This document shows, one piece after another, positions 49,629-59,934 of a DNA stretch of 64,000 nt. The stretch lies in the NCBI GenBank assembly GCA_963210315.1, contig OY723247.1, forward strand, positions 62,001 to 126,000, in the 5' to 3' direction. This DNA is from Rhynchopus euleeides. Taxonomy: Eukaryota > Euglenozoa > Diplonemea > Diplonemida > Diplonemidae. Both the position numbers and the translations under genes were made by a program. The notes beneath the pieces are model-generated. The model did not search any database, was not told where the DNA came from, and saw only the letters and a list, made by a program, of their open reading frames with translations. Position 1 is the stretch's first letter. Every line of letters starts with the position of its first letter.

Positions 49629-50159
49629 GAACGATTTTGAACGATTTTTGGCCGTGCTCGTAGCATTCCCCGTTGAGGGGGTCGCTATTTCGTGTTCTCC
49701 TGGCCGCACGGAGGCATTGCCTTACGTCGCCTCTTCCTCTTTTCCTTTGGTGGTGTGTTGGTCTGGCACAGAGGGCGGGACCGTGCTGTTATGCACAGTG
49801 ACGACTCTCCCTTTTGTTTTGTGCCCGCCTCCACCGAGATTCGGCTGATGCCTCTCAGACTGGGGGCGGGCGGTCGCCGACCCTTTTCTGTACGAGGTTT
49901 TCCACAGGCTGCACACCTGCCCCGCGGCTGTGTGGCAGTCTTCGCGGAGTGCAATGCGAAGGTCTGGCCTGACGTGGTGTGACTATTTAGACTCCAGGTG
50001 TCTCCACCCTTCCTGGTCTGGGGAGCCTCGGTACCCAAGCAGTTTTCGGTCATGCCCTGGACCACGGCCGTGCTAGACTCCTGGTGCAGGCACCCGTCAT
50101 GGTCCGGGGACGGCCCCCCCAGGCAGTTTAACGTCTTACCCAGGACCTTGGTGTAGGAT
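49629..50159 (-). mobile_element. Dispersed element, copy 2, inserted in the minisatellite
   Basis: Reverse-complement copy of 24108-24628, differing by only a few bases where compared. It is flanked by TCAAGGTTT at 49620-49628 and 50160-50168. Removing the element with one 9-bp copy restores the 33-bp phase exactly, so this is a true insertion with a target-site duplication. On its own strand the element starts atcctacaccaaggtcctgg and ends in the atcgttcaaa-type tandem tail, like a retroposed SINE or LINE 3' fragment. Any ORF through it and the array is spurious. Confidence 0.85.
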
Positions 50160-53100
50160 TCAAGGTTTTGCCAAGAAGCACATGCAGGCAGCTCAAGGTT
50201 TTGCCAAGAAGCACATGCAGGCAGCTCAAGGTTTTTCCAAGAAGCACATGCAGGCAGCTCAAGGTTTTTCCAAGAAGCACATGCAGGCAGCTCAAGGTTT
50301 TGCCAAGAAGCACATGCAGGCAGCTCAAGGTTTTTCCAAGAAGCACATGCAGGCAGCTCAAGGTTTTGCCAAGAAGTACATGCAGGCAGCTCAAGGTTTT
50401 TCCAAGAAGCACATGCAGGCAGCTCAAGGTTTTGCCAAGAAGCACATGCAGGCAGCTCAAGGTTTTTCCAAGAAGCACATGCAGGCAGCTCAAGGTTTTG
50501 CCAAGAAGCACATGCAGGCAGCTCAAGGTATTTCCAAGAAGCACATGCAGGCAGCTCAAGGTTTTTCCAAGAAGCACATGCAGGCAGCTCAAGGTTTTTC
50601 CAAGAAGCACATGCAGGCAGCTCAAGGTTTTTCCAAGAAGCACATGCAGGCAGCTCAAGGTTTTGCCAAGAAGCACATGCAGGCAGCTCAAGGTTTTTCC
50701 AAGAAGCACATGCAGGCAGCTCAAGGTATTTCCAAGAAGCACATGCAGGCAGCTCAAGGTTTTTCCAAGAAGCACATGCAGGCAGCTCAAGGTTTTTCCA
50801 AGAAGCACATGCAGGCAGCTCAAGGTTTTGCCAAGAAGCACATGCAGGCAGCTCAAGGTTTTTCCAAGAAGCACATGCAGGCAGCTCAAGGTATTTCCAA
50901 GAAGCACATGCAGGCAGCTCAAGGTTTTTCCAAGAAGCACATGCAGGCAGCTCAAGGTTTTTCCAAGAAGCACATGCAGGCAGCTCAAGGTTTTGCCAAG
51001 AAGCACATGCAGGCAGCTCAAGGTTTTTCCAAGAAGCACATGCAGGCAGCTCAAGGTTTTGCCAAGAAGCACATGCAGGCAGCTCAAGGTTTTGCCAAGA
51101 AGCACATGCAGGCAGCTCAACGTTTTGCCAAGAAGCACATGCAGGCAGCTCAAGGTTTTTCCAAGAAGCACATGCAGGCAGCTCAAGGTTTTGCCAAGAA
51201 GCACATGCAGGCAGCTCAACGTTTTGCCAAGAAGCACATGCAGGCAGCTCAAGGTTTTTCCAAGAAGCACATGCAGGCAGCTCAAGGTTTTGCCAAGAAG
51301 CACATGCAGGCAGCTCAAGGTTTTTCCAAGAAGCACATGCAGGCAGCTCAAGGTTTTGCCAAGAAGCACATGCAGGCAGCTCAAGGTTTTTCCAAGAAGC
51401 ACATGCAGGCAGCTCAAGGTTTTGCCAAGAAGCACATGCAGGCAGCTCAACGTTTTGCCAAGAAGCACATGCAGGCAGCTCAAGGTTTTTCCAAGAAGCA
51501 CATGCAGGCAGCTCAAGGTTTTTCCAAGAAGCACATGCAGGCAGCTCAAGGTTTTTCCAAGAAGCACATGCAGGCAGCTCAAGGTTTTGCCAAGAAGCAC
51601 ATGCAGGCAGCTCAAGGTTTTGCCAAGAAGCACATGCAGGCAGCTCAAGGTTTTTCCAAGAAGCACATGCAGGCAGCTCAAGGTTTTGCCAAGAAGCACA
51701 TGCAGGCAGCTCAAGGTTTTTCCAAGAAGCACATGCAGGCAGCTCAAGGTTTTGCCAAGAAGCACATGCAGGCAGCTCAAGGTATTTCCAAGAAGCACAT
51801 GCAGGCAGCTCAAGGTTTTTCCAAGAAGCACATGCAGGCAGCTCAAGGTTTTTCCAAGAAGCACATGCAGGCAGCTCAAGGTTTTTCCAAGAAGCACATG
51901 CAGGCAGCTCAAGGTTTTGCCAAGAAGCACATGCAGGCAGCTCAAGGTTTTTCCAAGAAGCACATGCAGGCAGCTCAAGGTTTTTCCAAGAAGCACATGC
52001 AGGCAGCTCAAGGTTTTTCCAAGAAGCACATGCAGGCAGCTCAAGGTTTTGCCAAGAAGCACATGCAGGCAGCTCAAGGTATTTCCAAGAAGCACATGCA
52101 GGCAGCTCAAGGTTTTTCCAAGAAGCACATGCAGGCAGCTCAAGGTTTTTCCAAGAAGCACATGCAGGCAGCTCAAGGTTTTGCCAAGAAGCACATGCAG
52201 GCAGCTCAAGGTTTTTCCAAGAAGCACATGCAGGCAGCTCAAGGTTTTGCCAAGAAGCACATGCAGGCAGCTCAAGGTTTTTCCAAGAAGCACATGCAGG
52301 CAGCTCAAGGTTTTGCCAAGAAGCACATGCAGGCAGCTCAACGTTTTGCCAAGAAGCACATGCAGGCAGCTCAAGGTTTTTCCAAGAAGCACATGCAGGC
52401 AGCTCAAGGTTTTGCCAAGAAGCACATGCAGGCAGCTCAAGGTTTTGCCAAGAAGCACATGCAGGCAGCTCAAGGTTTTTCCAAGAAGCACATGCAGGCA
52501 GCTCAAGGTTTTTCCAAGAAGCACATGCAGGCAGCTCAAGGTTTTGCCAAGAAGCACATGCAGGCAGCTCAAGGTTTTTCCAAGAAGCACATGCAGGCAG
52601 CTCAAGGTTTTGCCAAGAAGCACATGCAGGCAGCTCAAGGTATTTCCAAGAAGCACATGCAGGCAGCTCAAGGTTTTTCCAAGAAGCACATGCAGGCAGC
52701 TCAAGGTTTTGCCAAGAAGCACATGCAGGCAGCTCAAGGTATTTCCAAGAAGCACATGCAGGCAGCTCAAGGTTTTGCCAAGAAGCACATGCAGGCAGCT
52801 CAAGGTATTTCCAAGAAGCACATGCAGGCAGCTCAAGGTTTTTCCAAGAAGCACATGCAGGCAGCTCAAGGTTTTTCCAAGAAGCACATGCAGGCAGCTC
52901 AAGGTTTTGCCAAGAAGCACATGCAGGCAGCTCAAGGTTTTTCCAAGAAGCACATGCAGGCAGCTCAAGGTTTTGCCAAGAAGCACATGCAGGCAGCTCA
53001 AGGTATTTCCAAGAAGCACATGCAGGCAGCTCAAGGTTTTTCCAAGAAGCACATGCAGGCAGCTCAAGGTTTTTCCAAGAAGCACATGCAGGCAGCTCAA

Positions 53101-54656
53101 GGTTTTGCCAAGAAGCACATGCAGGCAGCTCAAGGTTTTGCCAAGAAGCACATGCAGGCAGCTCAAGGTTTTTCCAAGAAGCACATGCAGGCAGCTCAAG
53201 GTTTTGCCAAGAAGCACATGCAGGCAGCTCAACGTTTTGCCAAGAAGCACATGCAGGCAGCTCAAGGTTTTTCCAAGAAGCACATGCAGGCAGCTCAAGG
53301 TTTTGCCAAGAAGCACATGCAGGCAGCTCAAGGTTTTTCCAAGAAGCACATGCAGGCAGCTCAAGGTTTTGCCAAGAAGCACATGCAGGCAGCTCAACGT
53401 TTTGCCAAGAAGCACATGCAGGCAGCTCAAGGTTTTTCCAAGAAGCACATGCAGGCAGCTCAAGGTTTTGCCAAGAAGCACATGCAGGCAGCTCAAGGTT
53501 TTGCCAAGAAGCACATGCAGGCAGCTCAAGGTTTTTCCAAGAAGCACATGCAGGCAGCTCAAGGTTTTTCCAAGAAGCACATGCAGGCAGCTCAAGGTTT
53601 TGCCAAGAAGCACATGCAGGCAGCTCAAGGTTTTTCCAAGAAGCACATGCAGGCAGCTCAAGGTTTTGCCAAGAAGCACATGCAGGCAGCTCAAGGTTTT
53701 TCCAAGAAGCACATGCAGGCAGCTCAAGGTTTTGCCAAGAAGCACATGCAGGCAGCTCAAGGTTTTTCCAAGAAGCACATGCAGGCAGCTCAAGGTTTTG
53801 CCAAGAAGCACATGCAGGCAGCTCAAGGTTTTTCCAAGAAGCACATGCAGGCAGCTCAAGGTTTTGCCAAGAAGCACATGCAGGCAGCTCAAGGTTTTTC
53901 CAAGAAGCACATGCAGGCAGCTCAAGGTTTTGCCAAGAAGCACATGCAGGCAGCTCAAGGTTTTGCCAAGAAGCACATGCAGGCAGCTCAACGTTTTGCC
54001 AAGAAGCACATGCAGGCAGCTCAAGGTTTTTCCAAGAAGCACATGCAGGCAGCTCAAGGTTTTGCCAAGAAGCACATGCAGGCAGCTCAAGGTTTTTCCA
54101 AGAAGCACATGCAGGCAGCTCAAGGTTTTGCCAAGAAGCACATGCAGGCAGCTCAAGGTTTTTCCAAGAAGCACATGCAGGCAGCTCAAGGTTTTGCCAA
54201 GAAGCACATGCAGGCAGCTCAAGGTATTTCCAAGAAGCACATGCAGGCAGCTCAAGGTTTTTCCAAGAAGCACATGCAGGCAGCTCAAGGTTTTTCCAAG
54301 AAGCACATGCAGGCAGCTCAAGGTTTTGCCAAGAAGCACATGCAGGCAGCTCAAGGTTTTGCCAAGAAGCACATGCAGGCAGCTCAAGGTTTTTCCAAGA
54401 AGCACATGCAGGCAGCTCAAGGTTTTGCCAAGAAGCACATGCAGGCAGCTCAACGTTTTGCCAAGAAGCACATGCAGGCAGCTCAAGGTTTTTCCAAGAA
54501 GCACATGCAGGCAGCTCAAGGTTTTGCCAAGAAGCACATGCAGGCAGCTCAAGGTTTTTCCAAGAAGCACATGCAGGCAGCTCAAGGTTTTGCCAAGAAG
54601 CACATGCAGGCAGCTCAACGTTTTGCCAAGAAGCACATGCAGGCAGCTCAAGGTTT
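50160..54656. repeat. 33-bp minisatellite, array B (about 136 units)
   Basis: Continuation of array A after the insertion, more homogeneous, with mainly four variants (coding for GFA, GFS, GIS and RFA in one frame). The 1351 bp at 52118-53468 repeat the variant order of 48278-49628 with a single difference (49565). It ends at caaggttt, joined to the retrotransposon sequence gccatcgccaagg. Confidence 0.98.
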
Positions 54657-56709
54657 GCCATCGCCAAGGAGCGGAGGACAGAGCCCGCGGACGCCTCTCC
54701 CACCGATGTCTTCAAGGCGCTCCGGGGCCTCCCGAAGGGGACGGGCCCGGACCGTCGGGCCTTCGAGCTGATCACTTGCGCGCGCTGACGCAGGTGGAAG
54801 GGGTAGATGTGCTGCAGGCCTTGACGGCCGTCGTCAACATCCTGCGTCGAGGGGAAGCACCACCGGAGATTGCGCGCCACCTGGCAGGAGCGTCGCTGTT
54901 TGCGCTGCCAAAGCCCACAGGCGGGGTGCGCCCCATTGCGGTGGGGGAGACTCTGCGGCGGCTGGTGGCGAAGACGCTGGTGGCTGAGGTGCGCGAGAAG
55001 GTGGGGAAGCTGCTGCTGAAGGGCAAGCAGGTGGGTGTCGCTGTCGATGGGGGCCTGGACGCCGCTACAGCAGTGGTGCGGGACTACGCCAGCCGCCACA
55101 AGGGCACTGATCGCATTCTCGTCAAAATTGACTACGAGAATGCGTTCAACACCGTGAACCGACAGGCGTTCCTGGACGCAGTGCGGAGTGACCTCCCCGA
55201 GCTTGCAGCCTGGGTGGAGTGGTGCTACGCCCACCCGACAGCCCTGGTGTACCGGGAGCACATCATCCTCTCGGAGCATGGGGTGCAGCAGGGCGACCCG
55301 TTGGGGCCCCTCCTTTTCTCCCTCGCGATCCGCAAGCTGACGGAGGACATTGCACGCATGCCGGGCCTCGAGGGGACCATATGGTACCTCGACGACGGGA
55401 CGCTGATGGGGCCCCCGAAGGCTGTAGGTGCGGCGTTCGCAGAGCTGGAGAAGCGCAGCGCAGCCCTCGGGTTGAAGGTGTCGCGGAGGAAGTGCGAGGT
55501 GATCTCGCTTGGAGGCCACACGGTGGCTGCGATCCGGGAGGTGGGCCTCGACGTCGCCGCATCAAAGAAAGAGGATGGTGCAGAGGATGGTGAGCTGCCG
55601 ACCGAGGCCAGAAAGCAAGCCGCCCTCCCCATCAGGTTGTCTGGCCTGGGGGTGCGCCGTGCGGCGGATCACTCGACTGCTGCTGCCTTGGGTGCTGCCA
55701 GCTCGCTCTTTCCTCTGTGCCTGCAGCTCGACCCCTCCCACCGCTGGGACGCGCAAACGTGGAAGGAGACAGCTGAGCGGCACAACGAGTGCGTGCTGGA
55801 GGCGGACAGGATCGCCACCCTGGCGCGACCAGAGATGCCGCTGAAGCAGCGTGACCTGTCGATGGCAATCATTGCCAAGCAGCAGGCGGATCTCCATGAG
55901 GGGGCTGATGTGGCCAGCATGGGGCGCCTTCTGTCTGAGAGCCTCCCGGGTGCGGGATCGTGGGTCGTCGCGCCACCTGAAACCCAGTTCGCCATGCAAC
56001 GGGAAGAGTTCCAGGTGGCCTGCCGGTTGCGGCTCGGGGCCCCAGTGTTCTCCCCGGGGGCGATGTGTCAGCAGTGCGGGGAGGGGCTGGACGAGAGTGG
56101 GGCACACATCTTCGCGTGCAAGGCCTCGGCAGGAGGGGCGGCGTGTATGGCCTGGCGAGTGCGGCGGGCCTCGCTCCTCAGCTGGAGCCCAACCATGTGG
56201 TGCTGGGACGCGGCAAGCCGGCGGACGTCTACCTGCCTGTCGGTGTGAGCGAGGAGCGCAGCAGGGCCATCGACGTCACTGTGTGGTCAACGACGGCGCA
56301 GTCGTCCATGCAGGGGGCGGCGAAGGCCCGGGGGTACACAGCGTCCCGTGCTGAGGCCGCGAAGCACGCCAAGCACGATGCCAAGTGCCAGGCGGAGGGG
56401 ATGGCCTTCACGGCCTTCGCGCTGGAGCAGTCCGGGGGTATGGGCACCGAGGCAGCCACTCTCTTCCGCCATCTTGTGAATTATGCAGTGGACCACAAGA
56501 TGGGGAACCGCAGTGAGCTGACGCGGACTTGGGCGGCGCGGATCACCGTCCCCCTGATGCGAGCTATTGGGAAGTCGGCGATGAGGCGGGGCTCGCTGTG
56601 TCTGGACCTGAAGTCCTTTTTTTGGTACCCGGGGGCGAACCGGGGGACTGCTACACTCCTTTCTCTGCTCACGGGTGTCTGCTGCATGTCGAGGCGAGAA
56701 GCAAGGTGA
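54657..56709 (+). pseudogene. 5'-truncated non-LTR retrotransposon: reverse transcriptase and restriction-like endonuclease
   Basis: Three frames must be read in turn. 54657 to about 54740 gives SPTDVFKALRGLPKGTG. About 54740-56140 gives GPSGLRADHLRAL, then RPIAVGETLRRLVAK, then the RT core: KIDYENAFN with the first catalytic Asp at 55130, QQGDPLGPLLF at 55286, and WYLDDG with the catalytic YLDD at 55385-55396. A knuckle CQQC-x9-HIFAC lies near 56068. From about 56140 the third frame gives KPADVYLP (Asp at 56224) and AIDVTV (Asp at 56272), a PD-(D/E)XK restriction-like endonuclease, ending at the TGA at 56707. RT followed by knuckle and RLE is the order of R2/NeSL/CRE-type elements. The 5' part is missing at the minisatellite junction, and two frameshifts make it inactive unless they are sequence errors. 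Confidence 0.85.
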
Positions 56710-57390
56710 CATGCAGGGCGGAAGCCATCGACACCCGTGTTGTTGGTCATCTGCTGCAGAGGCTAGAGAGCCGTGTACTCGGCATGTTCGAACAACAATG
56801 GCTGGGCGTCCTCTCCAGTCTCCTCCCAAGGGGTGACCATCGAAAACGCCCACGGCTGGAAACGCGCAAAAAACAGGGTCGAGAGTTTCCCAGTCGAGCG
56901 GTTCCCAAGACCGAGCGGTCCATCCTTGCAAACCACTCGACCGGGGGGAGAGAACAGGGGAGAAGCGAGAAGGGGCGAAATCAAGTCGAATGGTGGATGC
57001 ATGGAGAGAAATTACAGGGGTCCGTGGTGCCGTGGTCCTCACACATGTTCTGCTTGTGCCACTCCGAGCCGGCGGCCGACACCATCTGAGCACTCCGAAC
57101 CCCCCCAAAGGACAAGACTATACACACTGTGCAGGACTCTATTAAGGGAGGGGGGGGGGGGGGGGAGATGGTCTGGTTTGGTTGATTAGGCGCTGAGGGC
57201 CAGGCTGTCGACCTGGTCCCCCAGCTCGAAGGGCAAATTATCCACACTGGGGAATCATCACACGAGCACTCAAACTGTACACACTCGTGACGACTCTGGG
57301 AGGGGGGGGGGGGGGGAGTGGGGATGTTAAGGATGCTATGCGTTAGACGGCCCCGCCCTGCGGGGCCACGCACAGACGTGTAATGCCCGC
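56710..57390. other. Retrotransposon 3' flank with poly-G tracts
   Basis: No gene recognised. Two G-runs (near 57152-57170 and 57302-57316) each follow a similar block (cacactgtgcaggactct... and cacactcgtgacgactct...), suggesting a local duplication. It may include the 3' UTR of the retrotransposon; its end cannot be placed. Confidence 0.5.
57349..57367 (-). terminator. GC hairpin after the minus-strand OTU gene
   Basis: GGCCCCGC-CCT-GCGGGGCC is a perfect 8-bp stem with a three-base loop, 24 bp past the stop codon of the minus-strand gene. It could act in 3'-end formation, but no T-run or poly(A) signal supports that, so the role is speculative. Confidence 0.3.
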
Positions 57391-59883
57391 TCATCTGCGG
57401 GCCCCCCTGCCAGCGCCCATGATGGTCGGCTCATGCCGGCCCGCACGGCGCTCCCTTCCGCTGCCCCTGCCTGCACCATCACCTCCTCGACGATCACGAC
57501 AGTCCCCGCTGCCCCTGCCGCCATCACGTCGGTCACGCTCCTGTCGTTGCACACGCCGCTTCCTCTTCAGGGCCGCCTTCTGGCGCTTGTTGGCGTGCGA
57601 GTCGACCCGCTTGCAGGCCAGGTACTCGGCGTTTCCCTCCTGCGAGCCCTGCCGACCCCCTGTGGTGTAGTAGGTCGCGTCGACCGCCCGCCTGTCTGCG
57701 ATCCACTGCTTGAACACACAGTGTGCCGTCGCCGCCGCCCCCGCATGCGGCCCATTCCTGCCGAACAGCCCTTCCCAGCCGTCCGCCGAGTCCGGGATAC
57801 ACGCCGCGTCCGCCGCACCACTCGCCGCCGCCATCGCCGCGCAGGGGAATACCCTCACGCCCTCCACCATCGCGGTGCCGTCCTCACTGCTTCCTGCCCA
57901 CTGCTCCTTCCTCGCCCTCTCCGCAGGGATCCGCACCCACGACACACGGGTGGCTGTCTGTTGTTGGTTGCCTCCCATTGACCCGTCGGACTGCTCGGCC
58001 ACGTTGTCCGACATCTCCTCCTGCACCTCGTCGTCATCGACGTCGACGTCCTCCTGCGACAGATCCTCCTGCACCTCGTCGTCATCGAAGGCGAAGTCCC
58101 CCTGCGGTAGAGCCTCCTGCACCGCCGCTGTCGTTGTCGCCGCTGAGGCTGGTGCCTGCTGGAGGATGGCTGAAGGTGTTGTAGTGGAACCTTCCCCCAG
58201 GGGCGTCGTCTCTGCCGCCGTTGTCGCTGTCGTAGTTGTTGCCGGTGCCGCCGTTGCTGCCTCGGCCGATGCTCGCGCTGCTCTGGGTGCCTCCTCTGCT
58301 GCCCCGCTGGTCTGCGCCTCTGTCGTCTGCTGGGGGATGGCTGAAGGTTTGTTGTTGGAACCTTCCCCCAGAGACGTCACGTCCCCACCAGTCTGCCTCG
58401 GCCCCCGGCTCCCTGTCGGAGGGGGGACCGGGGGTGCCCCACTGCACCCCCTGTACGCGGTGGGGCACCTTTCACGGCACGTGAGGCACACTGCCACCCC
58501 ACACTCGCCGCACCCCCAGCACCCGCGAGGGCCCACCGGCGTGGTGCACGCGCCGCAGCTCGTCTGCCATCCCACCTGGAGGCGCATCCGCTTCGCCTGC
58601 TCGCACCCTCGCACGCGCTTGTCCTGCCCCACAGGACACGTGTCCACCTCCCGCGCCCACTGCTGTAGCGGCTCGGGCAGGACCACCGGCACGAAGTGGC
58701 CCACCGCTGTGCCGTCTGCTTGCCCTGACTCATCCACAAAAGCCACTGCCGCCATTGCTACCGCCCTCTCCGCCGCGCGCCACACCCTGACGCCACAGCC
58801 TTGCCTCCGGAAGGAGAGGATGGTGATTCGGAGGGCCCGTGCGAGCCCCCCGAGGACCAGCTCGTCAGCCCACGACTGCAGACCTGGCCCTGCCCCTCTT
58901 CTGCTCATCTGCTGTGCCCACACCTCCGGCTCCCCTCCCTCAACCATTGTGCGGAGCCCTGCGTGCTGCATCACCGCCTTCACTGCCCGCGTCCTCGCTT
59001 CGGCCGCTGTCACCTTGAGCCCAGTGGGTAGCTGGGCGACGACCGCGTCGAACAGGCAGTCGCCCACTGTGTACGCCGCCTTCCATCGCACCTGCCCCTG
59101 GAGGGACCTCACCAGCTCCTCGACCCCCAGGCACTGCGACACATCGGAGGGGGCGGCGCTCTGCCACTGGGCGATGAAGGCCGCCACTGGCTCCGTGCCT
59201 GCGAGCTCCTGCACCAGCTGCCACCTGCTCGCCTCCCGCGCCTGCCGCTCCTCCTCCGAGGCCGGCTCCGCGTTTGCGTCGGTCGCCATCGGTGTGCCCT
59301 GGGGAGTAGGTGCGCACCCGTCCAGATACACACACCCCCCAATCGAGGTCTCACCCGCTTCCGCCTGATCTTCCGCCGCGTCCACCTCCATCTCCTGTTT
59401 CACGCCCGTCGGCGCTGCCCAGCCTTGCGAGCGGCCGGCTTCCGACGCTTTCACGAGCTGGATCTTGGGGCACGCACAGGGTAGGCCCGACCCCCCGCAC
59501 GCCTCACACGCGGCCCGCATGCAGTGCCCGCATCGGAGGTGGCGTGCCCGCGGCGGGATCTCAACCGCACAGATGTGGCACTCCGCCCCTTTGTCACCTG
59601 CCACCACCCTGTCCATCTGCGTGCCCAGCTCTGCCTCGGGGCCCTCGGGCATCTGCGACAGGTCCATGTCGACGTCGACCCGCACGAAGCCCTTGCCCAC
59701 CGCACACAACGAGAAGCGCCCACCCACCTGCGCTCCCGGCGCCGGCCTGCACAACACAGGCTCCCCAAAGTCACGAATGACCAGGATCTCGCTGCGCGTC
59801 ACCACCGCCAGCGCCCGCAGCAGCGCCAGGTCCGCCCACGCACACTCCGCCATTGACCCATCTGCCTCCTGTGGGGCCAGCAT
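57391..59883 (-). CDS. OTU-like protease with RING-like and Cys-rich zinc motifs
   Basis: The first ATG is at 59883 (830 residues); the frame is open 23 codons further upstream from a GTG. Residues about 102-139 form a RING-like cluster (CHIC, CGHC, CEAC, CAC). Residues about 267-402 look like an OTU cysteine protease: VGDCLFDAV with Cys at about 276, WADELVLGGL, and GHFVPVV with His at about 396. The Asp of the usual DGxC motif is Val here. A second Cys-rich cluster (CGAC, CWGCGEC, CLTC) follows at about 443-473. A disordered linker has two LGEGS...PSAI.QQ repeats and acidic stretches. The C-terminal block (WEGLFGRNGPH...) and a very basic tail end the protein. It shares the OTU-like region, the GEGS motif and the C-terminal block with the divergent neighbour. 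It may belong to a mobile element, as OTU domains occur in some retrotransposons. The substrate is unknown. Confidence 0.7.
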   Translation of the reverse strand: MLAPQEADGSMAECAWADLALLRALAVVTRSEILVIRDFGEPVLCRPAPGAQVGGRFSLCAVGKGFVRVDVDMDLSQMPEGPEAELGTQMDRVVAGDKGAECHICAVEIPPRARHLRCGHCMRAACEACGGSGLPCACPKIQLVKASEAGRSQGWAAPTGVKQEMEVDAAEDQAEAGETSIGGCVYLDGCAPTPQGTPMATDANAEPASEEERQAREASRWQLVQELAGTEPVAAFIAQWQSAAPSDVSQCLGVEELVRSLQGQVRWKAAYTVGDCLFDAVVAQLPTGLKVTAAEARTRAVKAVMQHAGLRTMVEGGEPEVWAQQMSRRGAGPGLQSWADELVLGGLARALRITILSFRRQGCGVRVWRAAERAVAMAAVAFVDESGQADGTAVGHFVPVVLPEPLQQWAREVDTCPVGQDKRVRGCEQAKRMRLQVGWQTSCGACTTPVGPRGCWGCGECGVAVCLTCRERCPTAYRGCSGAPPVPPPTGSRGPRQTGGDVTSLGEGSNNKPSAIPQQTTEAQTSGAAEEAPRAARASAEAATAAPATTTTATTAAETTPLGEGSTTTPSAILQQAPASAATTTAAVQEALPQGDFAFDDDEVQEDLSQEDVDVDDDEVQEEMSDNVAEQSDGSMGGNQQQTATRVSWVRIPAERARKEQWAGSSEDGTAMVEGVRVFPCAAMAAASGAADAACIPDSADGWEGLFGRNGPHAGAAATAHCVFKQWIADRRAVDATYYTTGGRQGSQEGNAEYLACKRVDSHANKRQKAALKRKRRVQRQERDRRDGGRGSGDCRDRRGGDGAGRGSGRERRAGRHEPTIMGAGRGARR

Positions 59884-59934
59884 CCGACGGCTCCACTCAG
59901 TCGGGTCGTCCACCTCTCGACGTAGTGCCGGCGC
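59884..59934. promoter_or_regulatory. Short divergent intergenic region (51 bp)
   Basis: The two OTU-like genes start head to head with 51 bp between their ATGs. If both starts are right, the pair must share a bidirectional promoter or have promoters inside each other's 5' ends. No TATA-like motif is visible. Confidence 0.35.

Noticed and set aside
39621..49848. Giant ORFs of over 3000 codons through octamer and 33-bp arrays
   Set aside because: All + frames and several - frames are open at once because the repeat units lack stop codons; no frame is favoured and no domain is present.
41714..54656. CRISPR array
   Set aside because: The 33-bp units are contiguous with no unique spacers.
49685..55519. 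1944-codon minus-strand ORF spanning insertion, minisatellite and RT
   Set aside because: Chance joining of stop-free repeat with the antisense strand of the reverse transcriptase.
57710..59368. 552-codon ORF on the + strand opposite the OTU gene
   Set aside because: Antisense shadow of a GC-rich gene; low-complexity Ser/Pro/Ala composition without domains.
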